This document shows positions 4,912 to 11,030 of a DNA stretch of 11,030 nucleotides, in pieces. Both the position numbers and the translations under genes were made by a program. Position 1 is the first letter of the stretch. Each line of letters opens with the position of its first letter. A model generated the notes under the pieces. That model worked only from the letters and a program-made list of their open reading frames with translations. It ran no database searches and was not told where the DNA came from. This DNA comes from Candidatus Azambacteria bacterium (GTDB lineage: Bacteria > Patescibacteriota > Minisyncoccia > GWC2-36-17 > JACQAJ01). The DNA is taken from positions 1 to 11,030 of the forward strand of contig JACQAJ010000092.1 of the NCBI GenBank assembly GCA_016195045.1, written 5' to 3'.

Positions 4912-6612
4912 ATGATCAACTCTTTTCTGGATTCTCTTTTAAAAGAGAATAAAATTACTAAAGAAATTTATGATATTTTAAAGATTAAAAATCTGGGCGA
5001 TTTAGAATTGTCCGAAGAAATTATTAAATTAAAATTATTTGATGAAAAAACTATTTTGGCTCTCAGAGCGAAATTTTTTTCTATCCCTTTCAGGGTGGTT
5101 GAAGAAAGTGAAATAAAGAATGAAATTTTGGATTATATCCCGGAAGAATCAGCTAAGACTTATAAAATTATTCCAATAAAAAAAACTGGATCGGATTTAG
5201 AAATTGGGGTTGTTAATCCGTCAGATATTCGAGCCCTTGATGCTTTAAAGTTTATTGCTTCTCAGAAACGGATTAATATCAGAATTTCGCTTATATCTTT
5301 AAATAATTTTTTTGCCATTTTAAAAAAATATCGAAATTTCAAAGGAGAAATAGGAGAAGAATTAACAAAGATTTCCCAAGAATTCAAGGAGGAAGTAGAA
5401 AAAGATAGCGAACTGGTTGAAGAAGCGCCAGTTATTAAGATTGTTATGGTGATTTTAAAACATGCTTATGAAAATAATGCTTCTGATATTCATGTTGAAC
5501 CAACCAAAGATCGTTCCCGAGTCCGTTTTAGAATTGACGGAATACTTTCCATCGGTTTATTTTTTCCAAAGGAGATTCATGATGCAGTCATCGCAAGAAT
5601 TAAAATCATGGCTAATATGAGGATTGATGAAAAGAGGCTTCCTCAAGACGGTCGTTTTAAAAATAAAATCCTGGATAAGGAAATTGATTTTCGAGTTTCA
5701 ACTTTCCCCACTCAATTCGGTGAAAAAATTCAACTAAGACTTTTAGATTCATCATATGGTATTAAGGATTTGCCTGAATTAGGAATTTGGGGTAAAAATC
5801 TTGATTTAATTAAAGAGGGGATTAAGAAACCTTATGGTTTAATTTTATTAACTGGTCCGACGGGTTCGGGGAAAACCACTACCCTTTATTCAATTCTTAA
5901 TATTTTAAATAAAGAGACGGTTAATATTTTAACCCTGGAAGATCCAATCGAGTATTATTTAGATGGGATTGGTCAATCACAGATCAGGCCGGAGATTGGC
6001 TATACTTTTGCTTCTGGTTTAAGATCTTTGGTTAGACAGGATCCTAATATTATCATGGTGGGCGAAATTCGCGATAAAGAAACAGCTTCCCTGGCGATTA
6101 ATGCTGCCCTTACTGGTCATATTGTTCTTTCAACTCTCCATACTAATAGCGCTATTGGTGTTATGCCTAGGCTTTTAGAAATGGGAATCGAAGGATATCT
6201 TTTACCGAGCGCTTTGAATTTTATGATTGCTCAGCGTTTGATTAGACAGCTCTGTCAATCTTGCAAGAAATCAGTTAAAATTAGCGACAGGGCAAAAGAA
6301 ATAATAAATAAAGAATTGGAGGGGATAGCAGAATTTACTCAAGAATTAAAACTAACCGAAAATTCTGTTTTATATCAAGCGGCCGGTTGTTCTAATTGTG
6401 ATCAGACAGGGGCGAGTGGTCGAATTGGTATCTACGAAGTATTTATTATGACGGAAGAATTGAAAGATATTTTGGTAAAAAATCCAACTGAGTTAGAAAT
6501 TAAGAAAGAATCAGTGAGGCAAAAGATGCTAACAATGAAACAAGATGGTATAATACAAGCATTAAAGGGTACGGTTTCCCTTGAAGAAGTTTTGAGGGTA
6601 ATTAACAATTAA
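4912..6612 (+). CDS. pilB: Type IV pilus extension ATPase PilB (GspE family)
   Basis: This 566-residue cytoplasmic hexameric ATPase powers pilin polymerisation at the PilC platform. The N-terminal N1/MshEN-type domain is about 1-140. Its DYIPEESAKTYKIIPIK and NPSDIRALDALKF segments match the family. The ATPase core has Walker A GPTGSGKT (315-322), the Asp box LEDPIEY (342-348), the Walker B region IIMVGEIRD (380-388) and the His box TGHIVLSTLHTN (401-412). A tetracysteine zinc site is intact (C448/C451 and C493/C496). This site and the length separate it from PilT. It follows pilO after 64 bp, with no clear Shine-Dalgarno sequence. Its stop codon lies inside a copy of the two-hairpin element. 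Confidence 0.96.
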   Translation: MINSFLDSLLKENKITKEIYDILKIKNLGDLELSEEIIKLKLFDEKTILALRAKFFSIPFRVVEESEIKNEILDYIPEESAKTYKIIPIKKTGSDLEIGVVNPSDIRALDALKFIASQKRINIRISLISLNNFFAILKKYRNFKGEIGEELTKISQEFKEEVEKDSELVEEAPVIKIVMVILKHAYENNASDIHVEPTKDRSRVRFRIDGILSIGLFFPKEIHDAVIARIKIMANMRIDEKRLPQDGRFKNKILDKEIDFRVSTFPTQFGEKIQLRLLDSSYGIKDLPELGIWGKNLDLIKEGIKKPYGLILLTGPTGSGKTTTLYSILNILNKETVNILTLEDPIEYYLDGIGQSQIRPEIGYTFASGLRSLVRQDPNIIMVGEIRDKETASLAINAALTGHIVLSTLHTNSAIGVMPRLLEMGIEGYLLPSALNFMIAQRLIRQLCQSCKKSVKISDRAKEIINKELEGIAEFTQELKLTENSVLYQAAGCSNCDQTGASGRIGIYEVFIMTEELKDILVKNPTELEIKKESVRQKMLTMKQDGIIQALKGTVSLEEVLRVINN

Positions 6613-6720
6613 AGGGCTTTGTTAAAATTTTGAAGCGTAAAGCGCGAACAAAATCTTATGACAAAACCCTTATCCCGCACCCCCGATCAGGTCGAGGGCA
6701 TGCTTGATTGCGGGATCCAG
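6607..6720. repeat. Two-hairpin dispersed element, copy B
   Basis: This copy matches 2075-2164 and includes the pilB TAA. Here the first hairpin is extended by AAGGG (6612-6616) pairing with CCCTT (6667-6671). The second has perfect arms ATCCCGCA (6672-6679) and TGCGGGAT (6709-6716), with 24 extra bases in its top compared with copy A. It fills most of the gap between pilB and pilT. Confidence 0.75.
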
Positions 6721-6790
6721 ATTTCAATAGATTGGTTTAATCAGCCAACTGGCGGATAGAAATTATTTGATTTTCCTAAACCCTATTTCC

Positions 6791-7849
6791 ATGATCAAAG
6801 AACTTGAAGAATTATTAGATTCAACAATCAAAGAGAACGCTTCGGATCTCCATATTTCGGTTGGTCGTTACCCGACTATTAGAATCAATGGTTTATTGAT
6901 CCCGCTTCTAGAGAGGAAAGTTATTAATCCCAAAAAAGCTGAAGAATTGGTTTTTAGTCTTTTGACTTCAGAACAAAAGAACATTTTTTTAATTAAGAAG
7001 CAATTAGATTTTTCCATTTCCTATAAAGAGGTGGTTCGTTTTCGAATCACTATTTTTCATCAACGAGGTTATATAGCCGCCGCTATCCGTTTGATCCCTC
7101 AAAAGATTAAAACCTTAGAAGAACTAAACTTGCCAATGATGCTTAGGGATTTTACAAAGTTTAACCAAGGTTTTGTCTTAGTTGTTGGTCCATCTGGTCA
7201 AGGAAAATCAACAACCCTAGCGTCGATGATTGATGAAGTAAATCATTCTAAACAAGTTCATATTATTACAATTGAAGATCCAATCGAATATGTTTTTGCC
7301 CAAGATAAAGCGATAATTTCTCAAATAGAAATCGGTTCTGATATTGGTGATTTTAATTCAGCTTTAAAATCAGTTGTTAGACAAGATCCAGATGTTATTA
7401 TGTTAGGGGAGATGCGTGATCCTGAAACTATTTCAGCGGCGATTACGGCGGCGGAAACTGGTCATCTTGTTTTATCAACTCTTCATACTAATAGCGCTTC
7501 TCAAACAATTGATCGGATTATTGATGGTTTTCCTTCGTCTCGACAAAATCAAATTAGGACTCAATTATCTCTGACTTTATCAAGTATTTTTTCTCAACGT
7601 TTAGTGACTCTGACAGATGGTAGTCGAATGCCAGTCTATGAAATCATGATTGCTACTCCTGCCATCCGAAATCTTATTAGAGAAAATAAGGTTCATCAAA
7701 TTGATTTAGTAATTGAAACTTCAGCTGACCAGGGAATGATATCTTTAAATAAATCCTTGTCTTTATTGATTAAAACTGGTAAAATGACTAAAGAGCATGC
7801 TGAGGGTTATTATTTAAATTCCCCAGAATTAAAGTCGTTCTTAAATTAG
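6791..7849 (+). CDS. pilT: Type IV pilus retraction ATPase PilT
   Basis: This 352-residue hexameric ATPase disassembles the pilus to drive retraction, twitching and DNA uptake. The PilT opening MIKELEELL...ASDLHISVG..P..RINGLL is present. It is followed by Walker A GPSGQGKS (133-140), the Asp box IEDPIEYVF, the Walker B region VIMLGEMRD (192-200) and the His box TGHLVLSTLHTN (213-224). The PilT signature AIRNLIRE (about 281-288) is also present. There is no tetracysteine motif and no N1 domain, unlike PilB. I chose the ATG at 6791. A TTG at 6767 would add MIFLNPIS, which has no family counterpart. No Shine-Dalgarno sequence is visible. It is separated from pilB by repeat copy B. Confidence 0.95.
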   Translation: MIKELEELLDSTIKENASDLHISVGRYPTIRINGLLIPLLERKVINPKKAEELVFSLLTSEQKNIFLIKKQLDFSISYKEVVRFRITIFHQRGYIAAAIRLIPQKIKTLEELNLPMMLRDFTKFNQGFVLVVGPSGQGKSTTLASMIDEVNHSKQVHIITIEDPIEYVFAQDKAIISQIEIGSDIGDFNSALKSVVRQDPDVIMLGEMRDPETISAAITAAETGHLVLSTLHTNSASQTIDRIIDGFPSSRQNQIRTQLSLTLSSIFSQRLVTLTDGSRMPVYEIMIATPAIRNLIRENKVHQIDLVIETSADQGMISLNKSLSLLIKTGKMTKEHAEGYYLNSPELKSFLN

Positions 7850-7922
7850 TTGAAAGTTCCTCAAGTTAAAAGTTTATAAAGTAAATGCATTTTGCATTCA
7901 TTATTAATTTGATAACTTGATG

Positions 7923-7946
7923 AACTTTATAACTTTATAACTAATT
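7923..7946 (+). repeat. AACT-type tandem array abutting the pilC start
   Basis: AACTTTAT (7923-7930), AACTTTAT (7931-7938) and AACTAATT (7939-7946) run directly into the pilC ATG at 7947. TTATAAAGT at 7874-7882 can pair with ACTTTATAA at 7924-7932, forming a stem over the small palindrome AATGCA..TGCATT. No Shine-Dalgarno sequence is present. Confidence 0.65.
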
Positions 7947-9152
7947 ATGATTTTCAATTATAAAGTTCGAACACAAGCAGGGGTATTGAAAAACGGTTCT
8001 TTCGAGGCCTCGTCAAGGGAAGAAGCTGTTTTGATTTTGCAAAAACAGCAGTTAATTATTACTGAACTTTCTTTACAAAAATTACCTTTTTATAAAAGAG
8101 AATTGGGATCTTTTAACGGTGTTAGTAAAGCTGAAGTGGTAATATTTTCTCGTCAATTAAGCTTTCTCTTCGAAGCCAAAATTCCCTTAAACGACTCTTT
8201 AAAGATATTAGGTGAACAAATTACTAATCATAGGTTTAAGAGAGTTATTGAAGATATTAGTTACAATGTTGATGCGGGGATGCTTTTTTCCAAAGCTTTA
8301 GTTAGTCATAAAGGTATTTTTTCTGATTTTTATATAGCTCTAGTTCGTTCAGGAGAAATGGCTGGAAAGCTTCAAGATGTCTTAAACTATTTGGCGAATT
8401 ACCAAGAAAGAGAATTCAATCTTATTTCCAAAATTAAATCAGCCATAACTTACCCGATTTTTATTCTCATCTTCTTTTTGATTGTTATTACCTTAATGCT
8501 AACTTTTGTTGTTCCACAACTAGCAGCTGTTTTTAGGGATAACAATATCTCATTGCCAGCGATAACTACTATAGTCATTGCGATATCCGATTTTCTTAAA
8601 AAATATTACGGATATATCATCACTTTTATTGCCTTGTTTTTTGTTAGCTTTTTATTATATAAACGCACTCAATCAGGCCAAGATTTGATTGATTTAATGA
8701 AATTAAAAATTCCATTTGTCAAAGATATTTATCGAAAGTTTTACTTAGCCAGAATTGCTGATACATTATCAACGATGGTTGTCGGTGGTTTACCGATTAT
8801 TCAGGCAATTCAGGTTACTATGGATGTGGTTGATAATAAGGTTTATCGCGAGGTTCTTCTTGATGCAGAAGATAAGGTGAAAAAAGGGGTAACCTTAAGT
8901 AACGCCCTGAAGAAAGATAAAAATATTATCCCGCCCCTTTTTTGTCAAATGCTAACTATTGGTGAGATATCTGGTAAACTTGATCTGACTTTGAAGACTA
9001 TCGCTGAATTTTATCAAAAAGAGATTAATTATACAATTGATAAACTAACAGTTTTAATTGAACCAATTTTAACGGTGTTTTTGGGAGTCTTTATTGGTCT
9101 TTTCATCTTTGCCATTATGTCACCGATGTACAGCATTATTCAAACGTTCTAG
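7947..9152 (+). CDS. pilC: Type IV pilus platform protein PilC (GspF family)
   Basis: This 401-residue polytopic inner-membrane protein is the platform on which PilB and PilT act to insert or extract pilins. The N-terminus (FNYKVRTQAGVLKNGSFEAS) is the standard GspF opening and supports the ATG at 7947. Two GspF domains are visible. The first (about 64-188) has FSRQLSFLFEAKIPLNDSL and LVRSGEMAGKL. The second (about 267-390) has LARIADTLSTMVVGGLPIIQ and LTIGEISGKLD. Membrane helices lie at about 168-190, 220-238 and 367-391. The length is normal. It sits 97 bp after pilT, with the AACT array at its start codon. Confidence 0.95.
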   Translation: MIFNYKVRTQAGVLKNGSFEASSREEAVLILQKQQLIITELSLQKLPFYKRELGSFNGVSKAEVVIFSRQLSFLFEAKIPLNDSLKILGEQITNHRFKRVIEDISYNVDAGMLFSKALVSHKGIFSDFYIALVRSGEMAGKLQDVLNYLANYQEREFNLISKIKSAITYPIFILIFFLIVITLMLTFVVPQLAAVFRDNNISLPAITTIVIAISDFLKKYYGYIITFIALFFVSFLLYKRTQSGQDLIDLMKLKIPFVKDIYRKFYLARIADTLSTMVVGGLPIIQAIQVTMDVVDNKVYREVLLDAEDKVKKGVTLSNALKKDKNIIPPLFCQMLTIGEISGKLDLTLKTIAEFYQKEINYTIDKLTVLIEPILTVFLGVFIGLFIFAIMSPMYSIIQTF

Positions 9153-9175
9153 GGTAAGTGTCTATCTTTCTAAAT

Positions 9176-9195
9176 ATTGTTTACATTTTAACAAT
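9176..9195 (+). terminator. Weak hairpin after pilC
   Basis: ATTGTT (9176-9181) pairs with AACAAT (9190-9195) around an 8-base loop, 24 bp after the pilC stop. It is AT-rich and lacks a downstream T-run, so any terminator role is tentative. Confidence 0.2.
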
Positions 9196-9210
9196 GTTAA
9201 TAACTGAATA

Positions 9211-9239
9211 TTGATTATTTCCTAATTTCATACTATAAT
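9211..9239 (+). promoter_or_regulatory. Promoter of the prepilin gene
   Basis: TTGATT (9211-9216), exactly 17 bp, then a perfect TATAAT (9234-9239). The expected transcript start is near 9246, leaving a leader of about 66 nt before the ATG at 9312. This is the best sigma-70-type promoter in the window, placed as expected for an abundant structural subunit. Confidence 0.7.
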
Positions 9240-9311
9240 TTTAATAGAATATGAGATTTAGATTATTCAAAGGTCGATTTTGGAAGATTATAAATAAAAT
9301 TAATAAATCAT

Positions 9312-9785
9312 ATGAATTATTTTAAAAATAATCAAATTAATCAACAAAGAGGTTTTACTTTGGTTGAGGTGTTGGTGGTTATCTCTATAATCGCTGTTAT
9401 GGCAACCTTTGCTGTCGTCAGACTTGGTCCGGTACGTCTAAAAGCTAAAGATAGTACGATAAAAGTGGATTTAGGAACCCTTAGAAGTGTGGCTGAAATA
9501 AATTTTGATGACAAAAACGATTATGCTTGGATTTGTACTGCTTTATCCTCAACCTCAACCACTTTGACTCCTCCTGATCTTGATGTTTTTGATCTGGGAG
9601 TGAAAATTAAAAAAGAGATAATTTCTTCTTCTTCAGCATTAACGTGTAAAGGTAACGCTAGTACTTATTTTGTTGCTGCACCCTTGTTGTCTAATACTAA
9701 ATTTTTCTGTATTGATGCATCGGGATTTGCTGGCGAAATTACAGCAGTGCCAACCAATACCATTGCCCCTTTCGCATGTAAATGA
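9312..9785 (+). CDS. Type IV prepilin (major-pilin candidate)
   Basis: This 157-residue prepilin has a 14-residue basic leader ending QQRG, cut by PilD between G14 and F15. The hydrophobic helix FTLVEVLVVISIIAVMATFA follows (15-34), with the conserved Glu at mature position 5 (E19). The globular part has four cysteines (C75, C112, C133, C156). Its SSTSTTLT and SSSS stretches could be glycosylated (inference). It is the only pilin gene here, has its own promoter and terminator, and lies between pilC and pilD, so it is the likely main fibre subunit. A minor pilin or pseudopilin cannot be excluded, since GspG-like and PilA-like proteins look alike at this length. No Shine-Dalgarno sequence is seen. 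Confidence 0.88.
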   Translation: MNYFKNNQINQQRGFTLVEVLVVISIIAVMATFAVVRLGPVRLKAKDSTIKVDLGTLRSVAEINFDDKNDYAWICTALSSTSTTLTPPDLDVFDLGVKIKKEIISSSSALTCKGNASTYFVAAPLLSNTKFFCIDASGFAGEITAVPTNTIAPFACK

Positions 9786-9812
9786 AATAATAAAAGTTTT
9801 ATAGTTTTACTT

Positions 9813-9845
9813 CAAGAATCCACTGAAAGGTGGATTCTTGGTTTT
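9813..9845 (+). terminator. Rho-independent terminator after the prepilin gene
   Basis: A perfect 11-bp stem, CAAGAATCCAC (9813-9823) with GTGGATTCTTG (9830-9840), has the 6-base loop TGAAAG and is followed by GTTTT. It lies 27 bp after the stop. The T-run is short but the stem is the strongest in the window. Confidence 0.75.
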
Positions 9846-9863
9846 CGGTCTTAAAATTTATCT

Positions 9864-9895
9864 ACTAGGAGCTAGGAGTCTAGCAACTAGGAGCT
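9864..9895 (+). repeat. Imperfect heptamer array supplying the pilD Shine-Dalgarno sequence
   Basis: ACTAGGA (9864-9870), GCTAGGA (9871-9877), the diverged GTCTAGC (9878-9884) and then AACTAGGAGCT. The last unit provides AGGAG at 9889-9893, eight bases before the pilD ATG at 9902, so a repeat unit doubles as the ribosome-binding site. Confidence 0.65.
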
Positions 9896-9901
9896 ATTCC
9901 T

Positions 9902-10711
9902 ATGTTTCCCCTATTTTTCATTGGTCTATTGATGGGGAGTTTTTTAAACTGTTTGATTTATCGTCTGGAAAATAATCTCCCTATTTTCGTTGATTTACTT
10001 AAAAACAAGCCGTGGAAATTTTCTCGTTCTTTTTGTCCTCATTGTAAGAAAGATTTAAAGTGGTTTGAATTAATTCCGATTATTAGTTTTGTGATTCAGA
10101 AATTTTGCTGTCGATCTTGTCATCGAAAAATCTCTTGGCAGTATCCAGTAGTAGAAATAATAACAGGGCTATTGTTTTTGTTAATTTTTAATTCTCAATT
10201 TTCTCTTTCAGCTGGCGGATTCAATGAATTTCTTGATTTAGGAATTTTTGAAATTCTCAACTTGGTTTATCTTTTAACGGTTACTTCGTTATTAATTTTA
10301 ATCGCGGTTTTTGATTATAAGTATTATATTATTCCTAATAAATTTATTTACCCACTCATTTTACTGGTGACTGGCTATCAATTACTCCTGACTCCTCACT
10401 CTTTACTCCTGACGACCATCATAGTCAGCTTCGCTTTTGCCACTTTCTTTTTTCTAATGACGGTTCTTTCTGGTGGTCGTTGGATGGGAATGGGGGACGC
10501 TAAACTAGTTTTATTTATGGGTCTTTTTTTGGGTTGGCCCAGAATATTTTTAGCCATTTTTCTGTCCTTTATTCTCGGCTCTCTTATCTCTCTAATTTTA
10601 ATTTTTACTAAGCAAAAGACTCTTAAGGATATTATTCCCTTTGGTCCATTTCTAATCCTTGGCACTTTTATCGCCTTACTTTGGTCTGATTATTTGATTG
10701 GTTTGATTTAG
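9902..10711 (+). CDS. pilD: Prepilin peptidase PilD (type IV aspartic protease)
   Basis: This 269-residue polytopic inner-membrane enzyme cleaves the prepilin leader and usually N-methylates the new Phe-1. The N-terminal segment FIGLLMGSFLNCLIYRL (about 6-22) is followed by a cytoplasmic zinc-type loop with CPHC (C45, C48) and CRSC (C70, C73). The catalytic aspartates are present: D138 in FDYKYYIIPN and D199 in GMGDAKL. About six to eight membrane helices make up the rest. The length is normal. AGGAG at 9889-9893 supports the start. Residues 162-171 (LLTPHSLLLT) are encoded by a 28-bp heptamer array and fall between two membrane helices. It lies downstream of the prepilin terminator, so it may need its own promoter or read-through. 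Confidence 0.94.
   Translation: MFPLFFIGLLMGSFLNCLIYRLENNLPIFVDLLKNKPWKFSRSFCPHCKKDLKWFELIPIISFVIQKFCCRSCHRKISWQYPVVEIITGLLFLLIFNSQFSLSAGGFNEFLDLGIFEILNLVYLLTVTSLLILIAVFDYKYYIIPNKFIYPLILLVTGYQLLLTPHSLLLTTIIVSFAFATFFFLMTVLSGGRWMGMGDAKLVLFMGLFLGWPRIFLAIFLSFILGSLISLILIFTKQKTLKDIIPFGPFLILGTFIALLWSDYLIGLI
10385..10412 (+). repeat. Heptamer array inside pilD
   Basis: CTCCTGA (10385-10391), CTCCTCA (10392-10398), CTCTTTA (10399-10405) and CTCCTGA (10406-10412) are four tandem 7-mers in the coding sequence. They keep the ACT core of the intergenic arrays. Confidence 0.7.
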
Positions 10712-10742
10712 GAAATTACAGGATTAAATGTCCCAATCAGGC

Positions 10743-10770
10743 TTGTTTTTAAAGTCCCTTTTGGTATAAT
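10743..10770 (+). promoter_or_regulatory. Promoter of tRNA-Phe
   Basis: A perfect TATAAT (10765-10770) is preceded by TGG, giving an extended -10 element. A partial -35 TTGTTT (10743-10748) lies 16 bp upstream. The mature tRNA starts 12 bp after the -10 box. Confidence 0.65.
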
Positions 10771-10782
10771 TCCAAGGACTTA

Positions 10783-10854
10783 GCCGAGGTAGCTCAGTGG
10801 TAGAGCGCTGCCCTGAAGAGGCAGGCGTCGCAAGTTCGATTCTCGCCCTCGGCA
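10783..10854 (+). tRNA. tRNA-Phe (anticodon GAA)
   Basis: A complete cloverleaf of 72 nt. The acceptor GCCGAGG pairs with CCTCGGC, the D arm is GCTC/GAGC, and the anticodon stem CTGCC/GGCAG holds the loop CTGAAGA, so the anticodon is GAA. The variable loop is 5 nt, the T loop is TTCGATT, and the discriminator base is A. No CCA is encoded: CCC follows. The T stem GCAAG/CTCGC has one A-C mismatch in its middle pair. All other stems are perfect. Confidence 0.95.
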
Positions 10855-10929
10855 CCCAAATTGAGTTTATTTTCTAATATCAGAGAATAGATTTAAAATA
10901 ATTGTCTTTGAAATATTAAAGAAGTATTT

Positions 10930-10969
10930 AGAAAATATCATAATATAACAGATGTTATGAATATTTTCT
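10930..10969. repeat. AT-rich hairpin downstream of tRNA-Phe
   Basis: AGAAAATAT (10930-10938) plus CATAA (10939-10943) pair with TTATG (10955-10959) and ATATTTTCT (10961-10969). This gives 14 pairs with one bulged A. No reading frame is evident from 10855 to the window end. Confidence 0.55.
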
Positions 10970-10983
10970 GATTTTCTGTTAGC

Positions 10984-11020
10984 TATTAATTTTCAAGTAC
11001 TTAAGGCCTGAGAATTAATA
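10984..11020. repeat. Second AT-rich hairpin near the window end
   Basis: TATTAATTTTC (10984-10994) pairs with GAGAATTAATA (11010-11020), with one G-T pair. The loop contains the small palindromes AAGTACTT and AGGCCT. The role is unknown. Confidence 0.45.
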
Positions 11021-11030
11021 TCTGTCTTTA

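Noticed and set aside
6767..6790. The pilT start at TTG 6767
   Set aside because: The added residues have no counterpart in PilT, while the ATG at 6791 fits the usual PilT opening.
4912..7849. pilB and pilT as a duplicated or fused motor gene
   Set aside because: They are distinct family members. PilB has the N1 domain and tetracysteine site, while PilT has the AIRNLIRE signature and lacks both.
10396..10665. An open frame of 89 codons on the - strand
   Set aside because: It is antisense to pilD, whose catalytic motif is in this stretch. The protein is an Arg/Lys/Pro-rich artefact of the complementary strand.
1..11030. Use of TGA as a sense codon, as in some CPR lineages
   Set aside because: All long genes read through intact with standard stops, and the antitoxin ends at a TGA in a normal ATGA overlap with the toxin.

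Overview
The window looks like a chromosomal segment of a Patescibacteria/CPR bacterium (Parcubacteria-like). It is AT-rich, every gene reads on the + strand, and it uses the standard stop codons. It carries a compact type IV pilus (T4P) gene set with no PilP or PilQ in view, plus a secreted protein with GYAW...GWISF repeats, a type I remember from Parcubacteria. The lineage is an inference from gene content and style. No marker gene here proves it.

Layout. Positions 1-1310 are an accessory zone. It starts with the C-terminal tail of an unrecognised gene. Next comes an overlapping antitoxin/toxin pair of RelE/ParE type (313-770), bracketed by two direct repeats of about 150 bp (80-236 and 776-918). 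A palindrome-rich stretch follows, then a damaged HicB-like antitoxin (about 1069-1305). A signal-peptide protein with GYAW/GWVSF repeats lies at 1311-2066. Positions 2067-2358 hold stacked palindromes and a run of eight perfect AACTTTC heptamers that stops a few bases before pilM.

The T4P block runs pilM (2359-3423), pilN (3536-4048), pilO (4308-4847), pilB (4912-6612), pilT (6791-7849), pilC (7947-9152), a type IV prepilin (9312-9785) and pilD (9902-10711). A tRNA-Phe(GAA) follows at 10783-10854, and two AT-rich hairpins close the window. PilM/N/O form the cytoplasmic and inner-membrane alignment complex. PilB extends and PilT retracts the fibre through the PilC platform. PilD cleaves the prepilin. 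No secretin is present, which fits a single-membrane cell. The prepilin is the only T4P gene with both a clear promoter (TTGATT-17-TATAAT) and a strong terminator hairpin, so it is probably its own transcription unit.

The most unusual feature is the non-coding structure. Short tandem arrays built on an AACT/ACT heptamer theme abut the start codons of pilM, pilN, pilC and pilD. In pilN they create extra in-frame ATGs, and in pilD they supply the Shine-Dalgarno sequence. Another such array lies inside the pilD reading frame, and an array in the repeats flanking the toxin module differs by exactly two units between copies. In addition, a two-hairpin mobile-like element sits at the stop codons of both the repeat-protein gene and pilB, and a separate palindromic MITE-like element separates pilN from pilO. 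Most starts lack a recognisable Shine-Dalgarno sequence.
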